Source: Bacillota bacterium (GTDB lineage Bacteria > Bacillota_E > RBS10-35 > JAJYVN01). Taken from it: DNA of 17,598 nucleotides. Positions 7,234-13,515 of this stretch are shown here, piece by piece. How positions within the stretch are numbered: the stretch's first letter is position 1; each line of letters starts with the position of its first letter. A model generated the notes under the pieces. It did no database searches and had not been told where the DNA came from. It saw only the letters and a list, made by a program, of their open reading frames with translations. The position numbers were made by a program, and so were the translations under genes. The DNA lies in assembly GCA_021846605.1 (NCBI GenBank), contig JAJZWQ010000050.1, forward strand, positions 1 to 17,598, written 5' to 3'.

Positions 7234-7986
7234 CTACCGGGAGCGGGCGACGCGCCGCCGTGCCAGAAGCCCCCACCCAAGCGCCATCGCCAGCAGGCCG
7301 CCGGCCGGTACCAGCGGCGAACCGCCGGTCTTGGGCAGCGCCGCTTTGCCGCCGGCGGTCGATGTCTTGGCCGGGGCGCTGGACGCGGCGCCGGCCGGGG
7401 CACTGGTCGAAAGCATCACCTCGTGCACCGCCACCCCGGGGCTGCCCCCGATGCGCAGGTCCGCGTTGTTGTTCTCCTTCTGCTGGAAGGACACTTGGGT
7501 CAGCTTCCAGGTCACCTGCTTCCACTGCGCACTGCCGCCCAGGGTGACCGACGCCGTGCCCCCGTAGGCGCCGTTGACCGGTGCGCTGGCGATCGTCGAG
7601 TCGTAGTTATACATGACCTGGCCCTTGGCGGGCGAGTCGTAGTAGTCCACCGTCAGATACAGCGTGCTGGGCTTGGCGGTGACAAGCGTCGACGACGGAT
7701 TCACCTGCAAGTAGATATAAGTCACCGGGTTCCCTGCGGAGGCCGTATTCTTGGCAAACACGTCCGCGCCCTTGCCGCCCACGGTGGACGACGAAAAGAG
7801 GCTGTCGCCCTGATGGGCACCGACCACCGTCATTCCGGAACACGACGCCGTGGAACCGAGAACACAGGACGCGCTCGTCGACGCCGCGGCGGCCGGCGCG
7901 GCAAACAGCAGCGCCGTTGCCGCACCCGCGACCAGTGCGGCCGCGGCTCCCCAGGGTCCCCTGCGGGACACGATCACGCTCTCCAC
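7234..7986 (-). CDS. LPxTG cell-wall-anchored surface protein
   Basis: 250 residues. An N-terminal signal peptide (SRR followed by a hydrophobic Ala-rich core and an APAAAA cleavage region near residue 35) precedes an exported domain of about 150 residues. A short Ala/Ser/Thr-rich spacer follows, then the sortase motif LPKTG at 217-221, a hydrophobic segment and a basic tail RRRVARSR. This is a textbook sortase A substrate. The exported domain contains YLTVDYYDSP and WKQVTWKLTQVSFQQKENN then ADLRIGG, a beta-sandwich signature I associate with carbohydrate-binding-like modules next to glycosidases. Two Cys (41 and 49) near the mature N-terminus could form a disulfide. The start is a GTG at 7986; in-frame GTGs three and five codons later are possible alternatives. 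No sortase gene lies in the window. Confidence 0.8.
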   Translation of the reverse strand: MESVIVSRRGPWGAAAALVAGAATALLFAAPAAAASTSASCVLGSTASCSGMTVVGAHQGDSLFSSSTVGGKGADVFAKNTASAGNPVTYIYLQVNPSSTLVTAKPSTLYLTVDYYDSPAKGQVMYNYDSTIASAPVNGAYGGTASVTLGGSAQWKQVTWKLTQVSFQQKENNNADLRIGGSPGVAVHEVMLSTSAPAGAASSAPAKTSTAGGKAALPKTGGSPLVPAGGLLAMALGWGLLARRRVARSR

Positions 7987-8149
7987 CCCCGATCCCGGTG
8001 GCGGTCACCGACGCGGTCGGGCCGAACCGGTAATCCAAGGATTCGCAATCGTGGAAGGCCGTTCCTGCACCGGAAGGTACGCAGCCAAGCAAGATTTTAG
8101 CGGCAACCGGGCCCGGCGGACCGGAGAAACCGTCGCGAAAAGCCGACGC

Positions 8150-8839
8150 TCACGCCTCGAGCCACGGGCGCAGTTCGCCAGGATCCACCACCAACAACCC
8201 GTCTTCGGTCCAGCGCAGCGCGCCCGCCTCGCGCAGCTGGCGGAGCGTCCGGGTCACCGTCTCGCGCGAAACACCGATCAACTGGCCGATCTCGCGATGC
8301 GTCAAGGGTATGTCGACGGTCAGGCGGCCGTTGGCGTCGGTGCGCCCGTGCTCGCGGGCGAGCTGCAGCAACGCCGAAACCACGCGCCCGGTCGCACTGC
8401 GCAGCGCCAGGTCATACATCCGGCCCTGCGCCCACAGCAGCCGGCGCGCCAACTGCTGGAGCAATCCCCAGGCCAGATCCCCATAGGATTGCGTCAGCCG
8501 CGCCACATCCGCGTTGCGAATGCTGCCGATCTCCGCGGCCGTCAGCGTTTGCGCCGACGCGGGATAGGGCACGCCGTCGAGGAAACCGACCACCGCCAGC
8601 AGGCCGCCGGCGTGCAATACCTGCAGGGTCTGCTCATGGCCGTCGCGTGTATCGCGGAAGACCCGTACCCGGCCGCGCAGCACGAAGTGGAAGCTTTCGG
8701 CCTCCTCGCCCTCGGCAAACACGAACATGTCCTGCCGATAGTGCCGCACGGTGGTCGCGGCCGCCAACGCCTGACGCGTGGCGGCCGACACGCCCTCAAA
8801 CAGGGGTACGGCCTCCAGGTCCTCCACCGCACAGGCCAT
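8150..8839 (-). CDS. Crp/Fnr-family transcriptional regulator
   Basis: 229 residues. The N-terminal cyclic-nucleotide-binding-type beta barrel (about residues 8-125; VRHYRQDMFVFAEGEEAESF, then HFVLRGRVRVFRD) leads into a long dimerisation helix and a C-terminal HTH_Crp domain. Its recognition motif LTHREIGQLIGVSRETVTRT lies at about 179-198. No Cys cluster of the FNR iron-sulfur type is present (Cys3 is the only Cys). It is therefore not a classical FNR; a heme- or small-ligand-binding DNR/CooA-like or cAMP-type sensor is possible. Start ATG with GGGGGG six bases upstream, 26 bases after the stop of the hemerythrin-like gene, so the two are almost certainly one operon. Confidence 0.9.
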   Translation of the reverse strand: MACAVEDLEAVPLFEGVSAATRQALAAATTVRHYRQDMFVFAEGEEAESFHFVLRGRVRVFRDTRDGHEQTLQVLHAGGLLAVVGFLDGVPYPASAQTLTAAEIGSIRNADVARLTQSYGDLAWGLLQQLARRLLWAQGRMYDLALRSATGRVVSALLQLAREHGRTDANGRLTVDIPLTHREIGQLIGVSRETVTRTLRQLREAGALRWTEDGLLVVDPGELRPWLEA

Positions 8840-8865
8840 AACGGTCCCCCCAGCTTCGACCCGAA

Positions 8866-9357
8866 TCAGGCGCCGCCCGCCGCCAGCCCCGCGGCGAAGG
8901 CTCGCTCCATGTCCCCGAGCAGCGGCCGCAGCGGGCGGCCGGCCTCGGCCAAGAGCGGCAGCACGACATCGTTCTCCTTGTCGGCATGCACCCGAAACAC
9001 CCCGAGGGCCGCCGCCGCGGCCAGCGCCACCGGCAGGCCCGCCGGCGGACCCGGGGCCGCGGCCTCCAATGCGTCCACCTGCGTGCCGAGGCTGCGGTGC
9101 TCAAGCTCCAGGGCCGTCACCAGCGCCGGCGCCAGCGGCACGGTCGCTGCGTAGATCGTCGACTCCTCCGCCGCCGCGTGCACCAGCACCTCGCCACGCC
9201 AGTATGCCACGAGAGCCGCGAGGGCGGCGGCCCGCTCCTTTGGATCGGACGCCGCGACCACCGCCTCCGTGCGCCGCGCCAGGGTATCCGCCATCGCCGC
9301 GTGGTGCGTGCGCACCGCCGTGATCACCGCCTGGGCCTCCGCCGCCGTCTCCGCCAT
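8866..9357 (-). CDS. hemerythrin-like (HHE domain) protein
   Basis: 163-residue all-helical protein with the spaced ligands of a hemerythrin-type diiron site: His18/His19, His60 with Glu64/Glu65 (VHAAAEEST), His87 (LELEHRSL), His124 and Glu128 (VHADKEND). Such proteins bind oxygen or nitric oxide, or act in iron-sulfur repair and redox sensing. The start ATG has a GGGGGG ribosome-binding site seven bases upstream. Transcribed between the DUF2249 gene (104 bases upstream) and the Crp/Fnr gene (26 bases downstream). The metal and role are inferred from the family. Confidence 0.85.
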   Translation of the reverse strand: MAETAAEAQAVITAVRTHHAAMADTLARRTEAVVAASDPKERAAALAALVAYWRGEVLVHAAAEESTIYAATVPLAPALVTALELEHRSLGTQVDALEAAAPGPPAGLPVALAAAAALGVFRVHADKENDVVLPLLAEAGRPLRPLLGDMERAFAAGLAAGGA

Positions 9358-9461
9358 GGGTCATCCCCCCCGCACCGTTGCCCGTCGCATCGCCGCCGCA
9401 CCGAGTCGGGCGGCGCGGCGGCGCCATCCGCCCCGCCGCCAAAACGTCCGTGGGTCCGGGG

Positions 9462-9707
9462 TCAGGAAGCGGCGCGGCGGCCGATGCGCACCCGCCATAC
9501 CTCAGGGCCGCGCTCCACATACTCCCAGTCGAACACCCCGGGCCGCTCCATCTGGAACTCATAGTGCAACGGCTTGGGGTCGTGGTCATTGATCAGCAGC
9601 ATGGACTCCCCCACGCCCAGCCCGTCAAAGGTCGCGTGAATCGTCGCGTGCTTGTCGCGTGGCGGCAGTGGCCGCACATCCAACTCCGCCGCAAACCCGT
9701 CCCCCAT
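9462..9707 (-). CDS. DUF2249 family protein
   Basis: 81-residue small protein with the characteristic DUF2249 pattern: ELDVRPLPPRDKHATI, ESMLLINDHDPKPLHYEF, and a C-terminal FDWEYVERGPEVWRVRIG. These proteins often sit beside hemerythrin-like, Crp/Fnr-type and nitric-oxide or denitrification genes, as here. Their biochemical role is not established to my knowledge. I chose the ATG at 9707, which has AAAGGGG eight bases upstream; the frame runs open to 9884 but that extension is low-complexity and would cross the divergent promoter region. First gene of the probable DUF2249/hemerythrin/Crp operon. Confidence 0.85.
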   Translation of the reverse strand: MGDGFAAELDVRPLPPRDKHATIHATFDGLGVGESMLLINDHDPKPLHYEFQMERPGVFDWEYVERGPEVWRVRIGRRAAS

Positions 9708-9784
9708 CGTGGTCGCCCCTTTCGCGTCGCCCGCACCGTCGCGGCCGACGCAAGCCAGCGTACCCGTCCCCGCCGCCCTGCGGC

Positions 9785-9800
9785 GGTGACGCCGCTCACC
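9785..9800 (-). promoter_or_regulatory. candidate Crp/Fnr-type operator GGTGA-N6-TCACC
   Basis: Perfect inverted repeat with the half-site and spacing of the Crp family (TGTGA-N6-TCACA). It lies between the DUF2249 gene and the divergent dehydrogenase gene. On the minus strand a weak -10 candidate, TACGCT (9757-9762), would put transcription start near 9750 and the operator centre near -42, close to the class II activator position of -41.5. The operon's own Crp/Fnr protein is the obvious candidate ligand. Inference from sequence. Confidence 0.45.
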
Positions 9801-9826
9801 CACCGCGGGTGCCAACGGCCACGGCC

Positions 9827-9872
9827 GCGGCAGGAGAAACCCGCCGGTCGTGCTATCTATTCGGTTAGATGC
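9827..9872 (+). promoter_or_regulatory. bipartite regulatory element upstream of the dehydrogenase
   Basis: GCGGCAGGA (9827-9835), 18 bases, then TATCTATTCGGTTAGATGC (9854-9872). The same arrangement, with identical spacing and a single base difference in the conserved blocks, precedes the solute-binding gene at 13204 on the other strand. The second block contains an inverted repeat ATCTA-N6-TAGAT centred on a CGG core. It could be a repressor/activator operator, an alternative-sigma promoter (-35 block, 18-base spacer, TATCTA as -10), or both. It ends about 50 bases before the dehydrogenase ATG. Confidence 0.65.
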
Positions 9873-9922
9873 GGCGGGGGCCACGCTTGGCGGAGCCGCC
9901 GTATGGCAAGGGAGGCGGACGC

Positions 9923-11008
9923 ATGAGTCGGTTGCGGGTGGGGTTTATCGGCACGGGTCGCAAGCCCGAGCGCCCCGGGCCACAGGGATTCGGCATGGCG
10001 CACCAGCACGCCCAGGGGTACGCGGATTGCGCATCGGAGTGCCAGGTCGCGGCGTGCGCGGACATCGTGCCGGAAAACGCCGAGGCCTTTGCAAAGCAGT
10101 GGGGCGTACCGTCGGGCAGTGTCTATACGCGGGCCGAGGACATGCTGGCCGCGGAACACCTCGACCTGGTCAGCATCCCCGTGTGGCCGCGGCTCCACCG
10201 GCCGTTGGTGCTGCAGGCAGCCGAGGCCGGCGTGCGCGCCATCTTCTGCGAAAAGCCCATGGCGGATACCTGGGAGGCATGCCGCAGCATGGCCGCGGAG
10301 TGCGAGCGGCGCGGCGTACGGCTGGCCTTCAACCACCAGCGGCGCTTTGGCCGCCCCTTCCGCGGCGCCAAAGAAATCCTCGATTCCGGCCGCATCGGCC
10401 AGCTGGTCCGCGTGGAGTTCGGTACCGGCAACCTGTATGACTACGGCTCGCACAGCTTCGACCTCTCCTGCTACTTCGCCGGGGAGCAGGCCGCCCGCTG
10501 GGTCATCGCCCAAATCGACTACCGCACCGAGCGGGTGGTGTTCGGCACGCACAACGAAAACCAGGCGTACGTGCTGTGGCAGTATCCCGACGGGGTCTAC
10601 GGCGTGGCCTCTACGGGCGAGGGGGCCGACCTCATCGGTTGCCACAACCGCCTCGTCGGCAGCGAGGGTGAAATCGAAATCGGGCGGCGGGGCAAGGGCA
10701 TGCCCGTGCTGCGCCACCGCCGCTTCGACGGCGGCGGTTGGCAGGCCGTGGACTGCGGCGCGGAGGGCGTGCACGGACCTGGCTACGTGGAACGCGCGGT
10801 TGCGGACGTGGTCGCCGCGCTGCGCGAGGATCGGGAAACCGAACTGTGCGCCCGCAACGCCCTGCATGGCGCGGAACTGATCTTCGCCAGCTGGGAATCG
10901 GCGCGCCGCCGCGCCCGCATCGACCTCCCGCTGACGATCGACGACAATCCGCTGGAGGCCATGGTCGCGGCCGGCGAACTCCGGCCCCAGCCAGCCGCAA
11001 GCGTCTGA
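9923..11008 (+). CDS. Gfo/Idh/MocA-family oxidoreductase
   Basis: 361-residue NAD(P)-dependent dehydrogenase acting on a sugar or cyclitol. The N-terminal Rossmann fold has GFIGTG at 7-12 and the family signature EKP at 110-112 (IFCEKPMADT). The C-terminal alpha/beta domain carries NHQRRFGRPF and YDYGSHSFDL, where the Asp/His region supplies the catalytic residues. The ATG at 9923 is preceded by AAGGGAGG seven bases upstream. A longer in-frame ATG at 9869 falls inside the conserved regulatory element and is rejected. The substrate is unknown. It shares its upstream element with the convergent solute-binding gene, so it probably oxidises the sugar, or a derivative of it, that the binding protein captures. 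Confidence 0.9.
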   Translation: MSRLRVGFIGTGRKPERPGPQGFGMAHQHAQGYADCASECQVAACADIVPENAEAFAKQWGVPSGSVYTRAEDMLAAEHLDLVSIPVWPRLHRPLVLQAAEAGVRAIFCEKPMADTWEACRSMAAECERRGVRLAFNHQRRFGRPFRGAKEILDSGRIGQLVRVEFGTGNLYDYGSHSFDLSCYFAGEQAARWVIAQIDYRTERVVFGTHNENQAYVLWQYPDGVYGVASTGEGADLIGCHNRLVGSEGEIEIGRRGKGMPVLRHRRFDGGGWQAVDCGAEGVHGPGYVERAVADVVAALREDRETELCARNALHGAELIFASWESARRRARIDLPLTIDDNPLEAMVAAGELRPQPAASV

Positions 11009-11019
11009 AGGCCGGCGCA

Positions 11020-11051
11020 GGCGGTCCCCCGACACCGTCGGGGGCACCGCC
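11020..11051. terminator. bidirectional hairpin between convergent genes
   Basis: GGCGGT and CCCCCGAC pair with GTCGGGGG and ACCGCC: 14 base pairs with one bulged C and an ACC loop. It sits in the 57-base gap between the stop of the dehydrogenase (+) and the stop of the solute-binding gene (-), so it can serve both transcripts. No T tract is present. Confidence 0.6.
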
Positions 11052-11065
11052 GCGCGGGTCGGCAC

Positions 11066-13204
11066 TCAGGCCGGCAGCCCGCGGGAGCCGATCTGGACCA
11101 CGGTCGCCGGCGTGAACCCGCCAACCTGGTCGAAGTCGGCCTGGATCGTACCGCGGCCATGGAATGGGGCGTTGTTCGCGCACGCATACAACCCCACCCA
11201 GGCGCCGGCCAGGTCGACGGTCACCGGGGCGCCGGCCGGGGTAAAGCGCTTGCCGTCGGGTGACGAATACGCCTGCCACGTGCGGCCGGACCGCTGCAGC
11301 CGCAGCCAAAGGGGCCGCAGCAGCACGTTGGCGTGCGCGCCGGGCGGTTTGCGCGTCACGGCGCTTGCGGCCGGGGCGGCCGCAACCTCCCGGGCCGTCG
11401 TCTGCGCGGCGAGCGGCCGGTAGACCACTCCCACGCCCTGGGCGGCCGTCACGGACACCAGGACCATGGGCGCGTCGTCGCTCAGGTCGCCGCGGACCAT
11501 CAGGCCGGCCGCCGCAAACGGGCTCAGCTGCGGGCAGGTCGCGTTGCGCAGGGCCGTGAGGCGACAGGTGAAGACGGCCGGCGTCTGCCGCGCCATCGCG
11601 CCCGCAAAGCCACAGTTGTCATGGATCCCGAAAACGGACGCCCCGTCGCCCACCAGGCGGTAGGCCCCGGCGGTACCGCGCGTCAACAGCCCCGCATCCG
11701 CCCGCGACGCCACCCCAAGACCACTGCGGGTCGGCGCGGCAAACGTATAGGCGCCGCCCGCCCGCCCTGCCGCCGCCAACTGCCCGGCCACCGCCCGCAC
11801 CGTACCCACGGCGGCCTTGCCGCGCCGCTCGATCGCATCGACCTGGAGATCGGCCGCCCCAAAGGCCGTACGCACACTGCTTTCGGTCCGGGTGAACAGC
11901 TTGGAAAGCCAGCCGCCCACGGCCGCGGTCGCCACGGCGTTGTTGTAGCGGTAATACTGCGGGGCCAGGGCGTAGCCATGCACCGCCGCGTCGGCAAACC
12001 ACTGCAACTGCTTGCCGCGCAGGGGCGGGGCGATCTGTTGCACCGCCTGCACCCAGTAGTCCCACAGATCCACCCGGGCCGGGGTCAGCAACTGGATCTT
12101 GATATTGAAGGTGTTCCAAAACTTCCCCAGACTCGCCCAGCGCACCACCGACCAGGCCGCGTCGGGATGTTTGGACTGCGCGCTCACCCCGAAGAAGTCG
12201 TCGTTGCCCAGGGTGGTCCTGCCCGCCGGAAAGACGGGGAACGGCAGGATGTCCCATTTCAGACCCTGATACCCGAGCACCTTCTGCAACAGCGTCCAGG
12301 AGCCGATCGGCTCCATGGCCAGCAACCCCTTGGGCATCAACTGCCAGAACATCGGCGTCGAGATGTTCGCGCATATCTGCGGCCAATACAGTTGGTGAAA
12401 CATCCACCGGCCGGCGGCGACCGATCCCGAGGATCCCAGGGTGCTGCGGGTGCCGCTGCGGTTCATCACCGATCCGCCGAAGGCGTTGAACACCCAACCG
12501 GCGCCGTTGCCCAGGGTGTTGTTCCACTGATAGAGCATGCCGCCCCAGCGCTTGTTGCCGCCCACCGTGCCGGTCATCTGCCGACAGACGTCGACAAAGG
12601 CCGTTTCGTCCCAGGCGGGGGTCGGATAGGGACGGCCTGCCTGATCAAACAGGCCCTGGTTGTACGCATACACCACGGTGCCGCTGAAGGCGGGGACCGC
12701 GTACGTCTGCCCGCCCCGGCGGTAGACATCCAGTTGACCCCGCGACCAGAGGCTGGTGTTGACGGCATCCCGCTTGAAATAGCCGTCCAACGGCCGCAGC
12801 AGCCCGTGGTCCACAAACGGCGCATACACCCAGTCCTGGACGACATCCGGACCGCTGCCAGCCAGCAACGCCGCCAGGGTGTGCGTCGTTCCCAGGGAAA
12901 ACACCGGCCGGATGCGGATGCCCCGGCTGCCGCCGTGGGCCTGGAACTGTGCCAGGGCCTGGGTGACCAATCGGACCGCCGTCTGGCGGTTGCCGCTGGG
13001 CATCGCCACCAGGTGGGGCTGGAAGACCACCGTGATCACCGGGTCCTGTGTCTGCGGCCGCGCCGCCGTACCGCAGGCCGAAAGCACCGATCCCACCGCC
13101 AGGCCCCCGGCCGCCCCCTGCAGCACCCGCCTGCGCCGCCAACGGCCCGCCATCGCAGGCCCGTCGCCGTATCCGCTCCCCTCGCCCAAACGCGCGCCCC
13201 CCAT
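11066..13204 (-). CDS. solute-binding lipoprotein with C-terminal DUF1349-like domain
   Basis: 712 residues in the longest form. A Tat-like signal (RWRRRRVLQG, residues 21-30) and lipobox LSAC (Cys44) predict a membrane-anchored lipoprotein. Residues about 55-480 are a family 1 ABC solute-binding module, paralogous along its length to the 821-2230 protein. Residues 484-712 form an added domain that the paralogue lacks: AAAGLMVRGDLSDDAPMVLV, then PLWLRLQRSGRTWQAYSSPD, DGKRF, and VGLYACANNAP. This is the pattern of DUF1349/concanavalin-like beta-sandwich domains. Start: ATG 13204 lacks a good ribosome-binding site; an in-frame ATG at 13153 (MAGRWRRRR) gives a more normal signal peptide but is also weakly led. 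No transporter permease or ATPase is present. Confidence 0.85.
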   Translation of the reverse strand: MGGARLGEGSGYGDGPAMAGRWRRRRVLQGAAGGLAVGSVLSACGTAARPQTQDPVITVVFQPHLVAMPSGNRQTAVRLVTQALAQFQAHGGSRGIRIRPVFSLGTTHTLAALLAGSGPDVVQDWVYAPFVDHGLLRPLDGYFKRDAVNTSLWSRGQLDVYRRGGQTYAVPAFSGTVVYAYNQGLFDQAGRPYPTPAWDETAFVDVCRQMTGTVGGNKRWGGMLYQWNNTLGNGAGWVFNAFGGSVMNRSGTRSTLGSSGSVAAGRWMFHQLYWPQICANISTPMFWQLMPKGLLAMEPIGSWTLLQKVLGYQGLKWDILPFPVFPAGRTTLGNDDFFGVSAQSKHPDAAWSVVRWASLGKFWNTFNIKIQLLTPARVDLWDYWVQAVQQIAPPLRGKQLQWFADAAVHGYALAPQYYRYNNAVATAAVGGWLSKLFTRTESSVRTAFGAADLQVDAIERRGKAAVGTVRAVAGQLAAAGRAGGAYTFAAPTRSGLGVASRADAGLLTRGTAGAYRLVGDGASVFGIHDNCGFAGAMARQTPAVFTCRLTALRNATCPQLSPFAAAGLMVRGDLSDDAPMVLVSVTAAQGVGVVYRPLAAQTTAREVAAAPAASAVTRKPPGAHANVLLRPLWLRLQRSGRTWQAYSSPDGKRFTPAGAPVTVDLAGAWVGLYACANNAPFHGRGTIQADFDQVGGFTPATVVQIGSRGLPA

Positions 13205-13247
13205 CCGTGCGCGGCGCCGCCGTCCGCAGACGCAGACGACCCACCAG

Positions 13248-13293
13248 GCATCTAACCGGATAGATATGGAGCCCGCGCGCCCGTTCCTGCCGC
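13248..13293 (-). promoter_or_regulatory. bipartite regulatory element upstream of the solute-binding gene
   Basis: On the minus strand GCGGCAGGA (13285-13293), 18 bases, then TATCTATCCGGTTAGATGC (13248-13266). It is the counterpart of the element at 9827-9872, differing at one base within the blocks, while the 18-base spacers are unrelated. The palindromic part ATCTA-N6-TAGAT has a CCGG centre here. It ends 44 bases before ATG 13204 (95 before ATG 13153). Confidence 0.65.
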
Positions 13294-13515
13294 CGCGCGC
13301 ACGATCCTGCGCGCCGGTTGGCGTGGTGCCCGGCCCGACTGCGGCGGCGACGCGCAGCGTCGGACCGAAGGAAGGGGCAGCGTGAACGACCGGTCGTTGG
13401 GCGATTCAAGCCAAGGTCGATCACAACGCGGGCGCCCGCCGGGGATGCGGCGCGCCTGGGGAAGGGATGGCGGGCCCCCCATGCATCTTCCGCCCGGTCT
13501 TCGAGCTGCGGCGCC
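13294..13515. other. intergenic stretch with a 14-bp palindrome
   Basis: No gene is supported between the solute-binding gene promoter and the radical SAM stop. It holds the perfect palindrome AACGACCGGTCGTT (13385-13398), a possible dimeric-repressor operator whose CCGG centre resembles that of the neighbouring element. A GTG at 13381 after AAGGAAGGGG opens a plus-strand frame, but this runs antisense into the radical SAM gene and is not protein-like. Confidence 0.45.

Noticed and set aside
8094..8099. TAAAAT on the minus strand as a -10 box for the LPxTG gene
   Set aside because: No acceptable -35 sequence at 16-18 bases; left unannotated.
9869..9922. Earlier in-frame ATG for the Gfo/Idh/MocA gene
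   Set aside because: It lies inside the conserved regulatory element and lacks a ribosome-binding site; the ATG at 9923 has AAGGGAGG and begins right before the Rossmann motif.
11333..13255. Long plus-strand open frame (640 residues) opposite the solute-binding gene
   Set aside because: Antisense shadow; the minus strand has signal peptide, lipobox and a recognisable paralogue.
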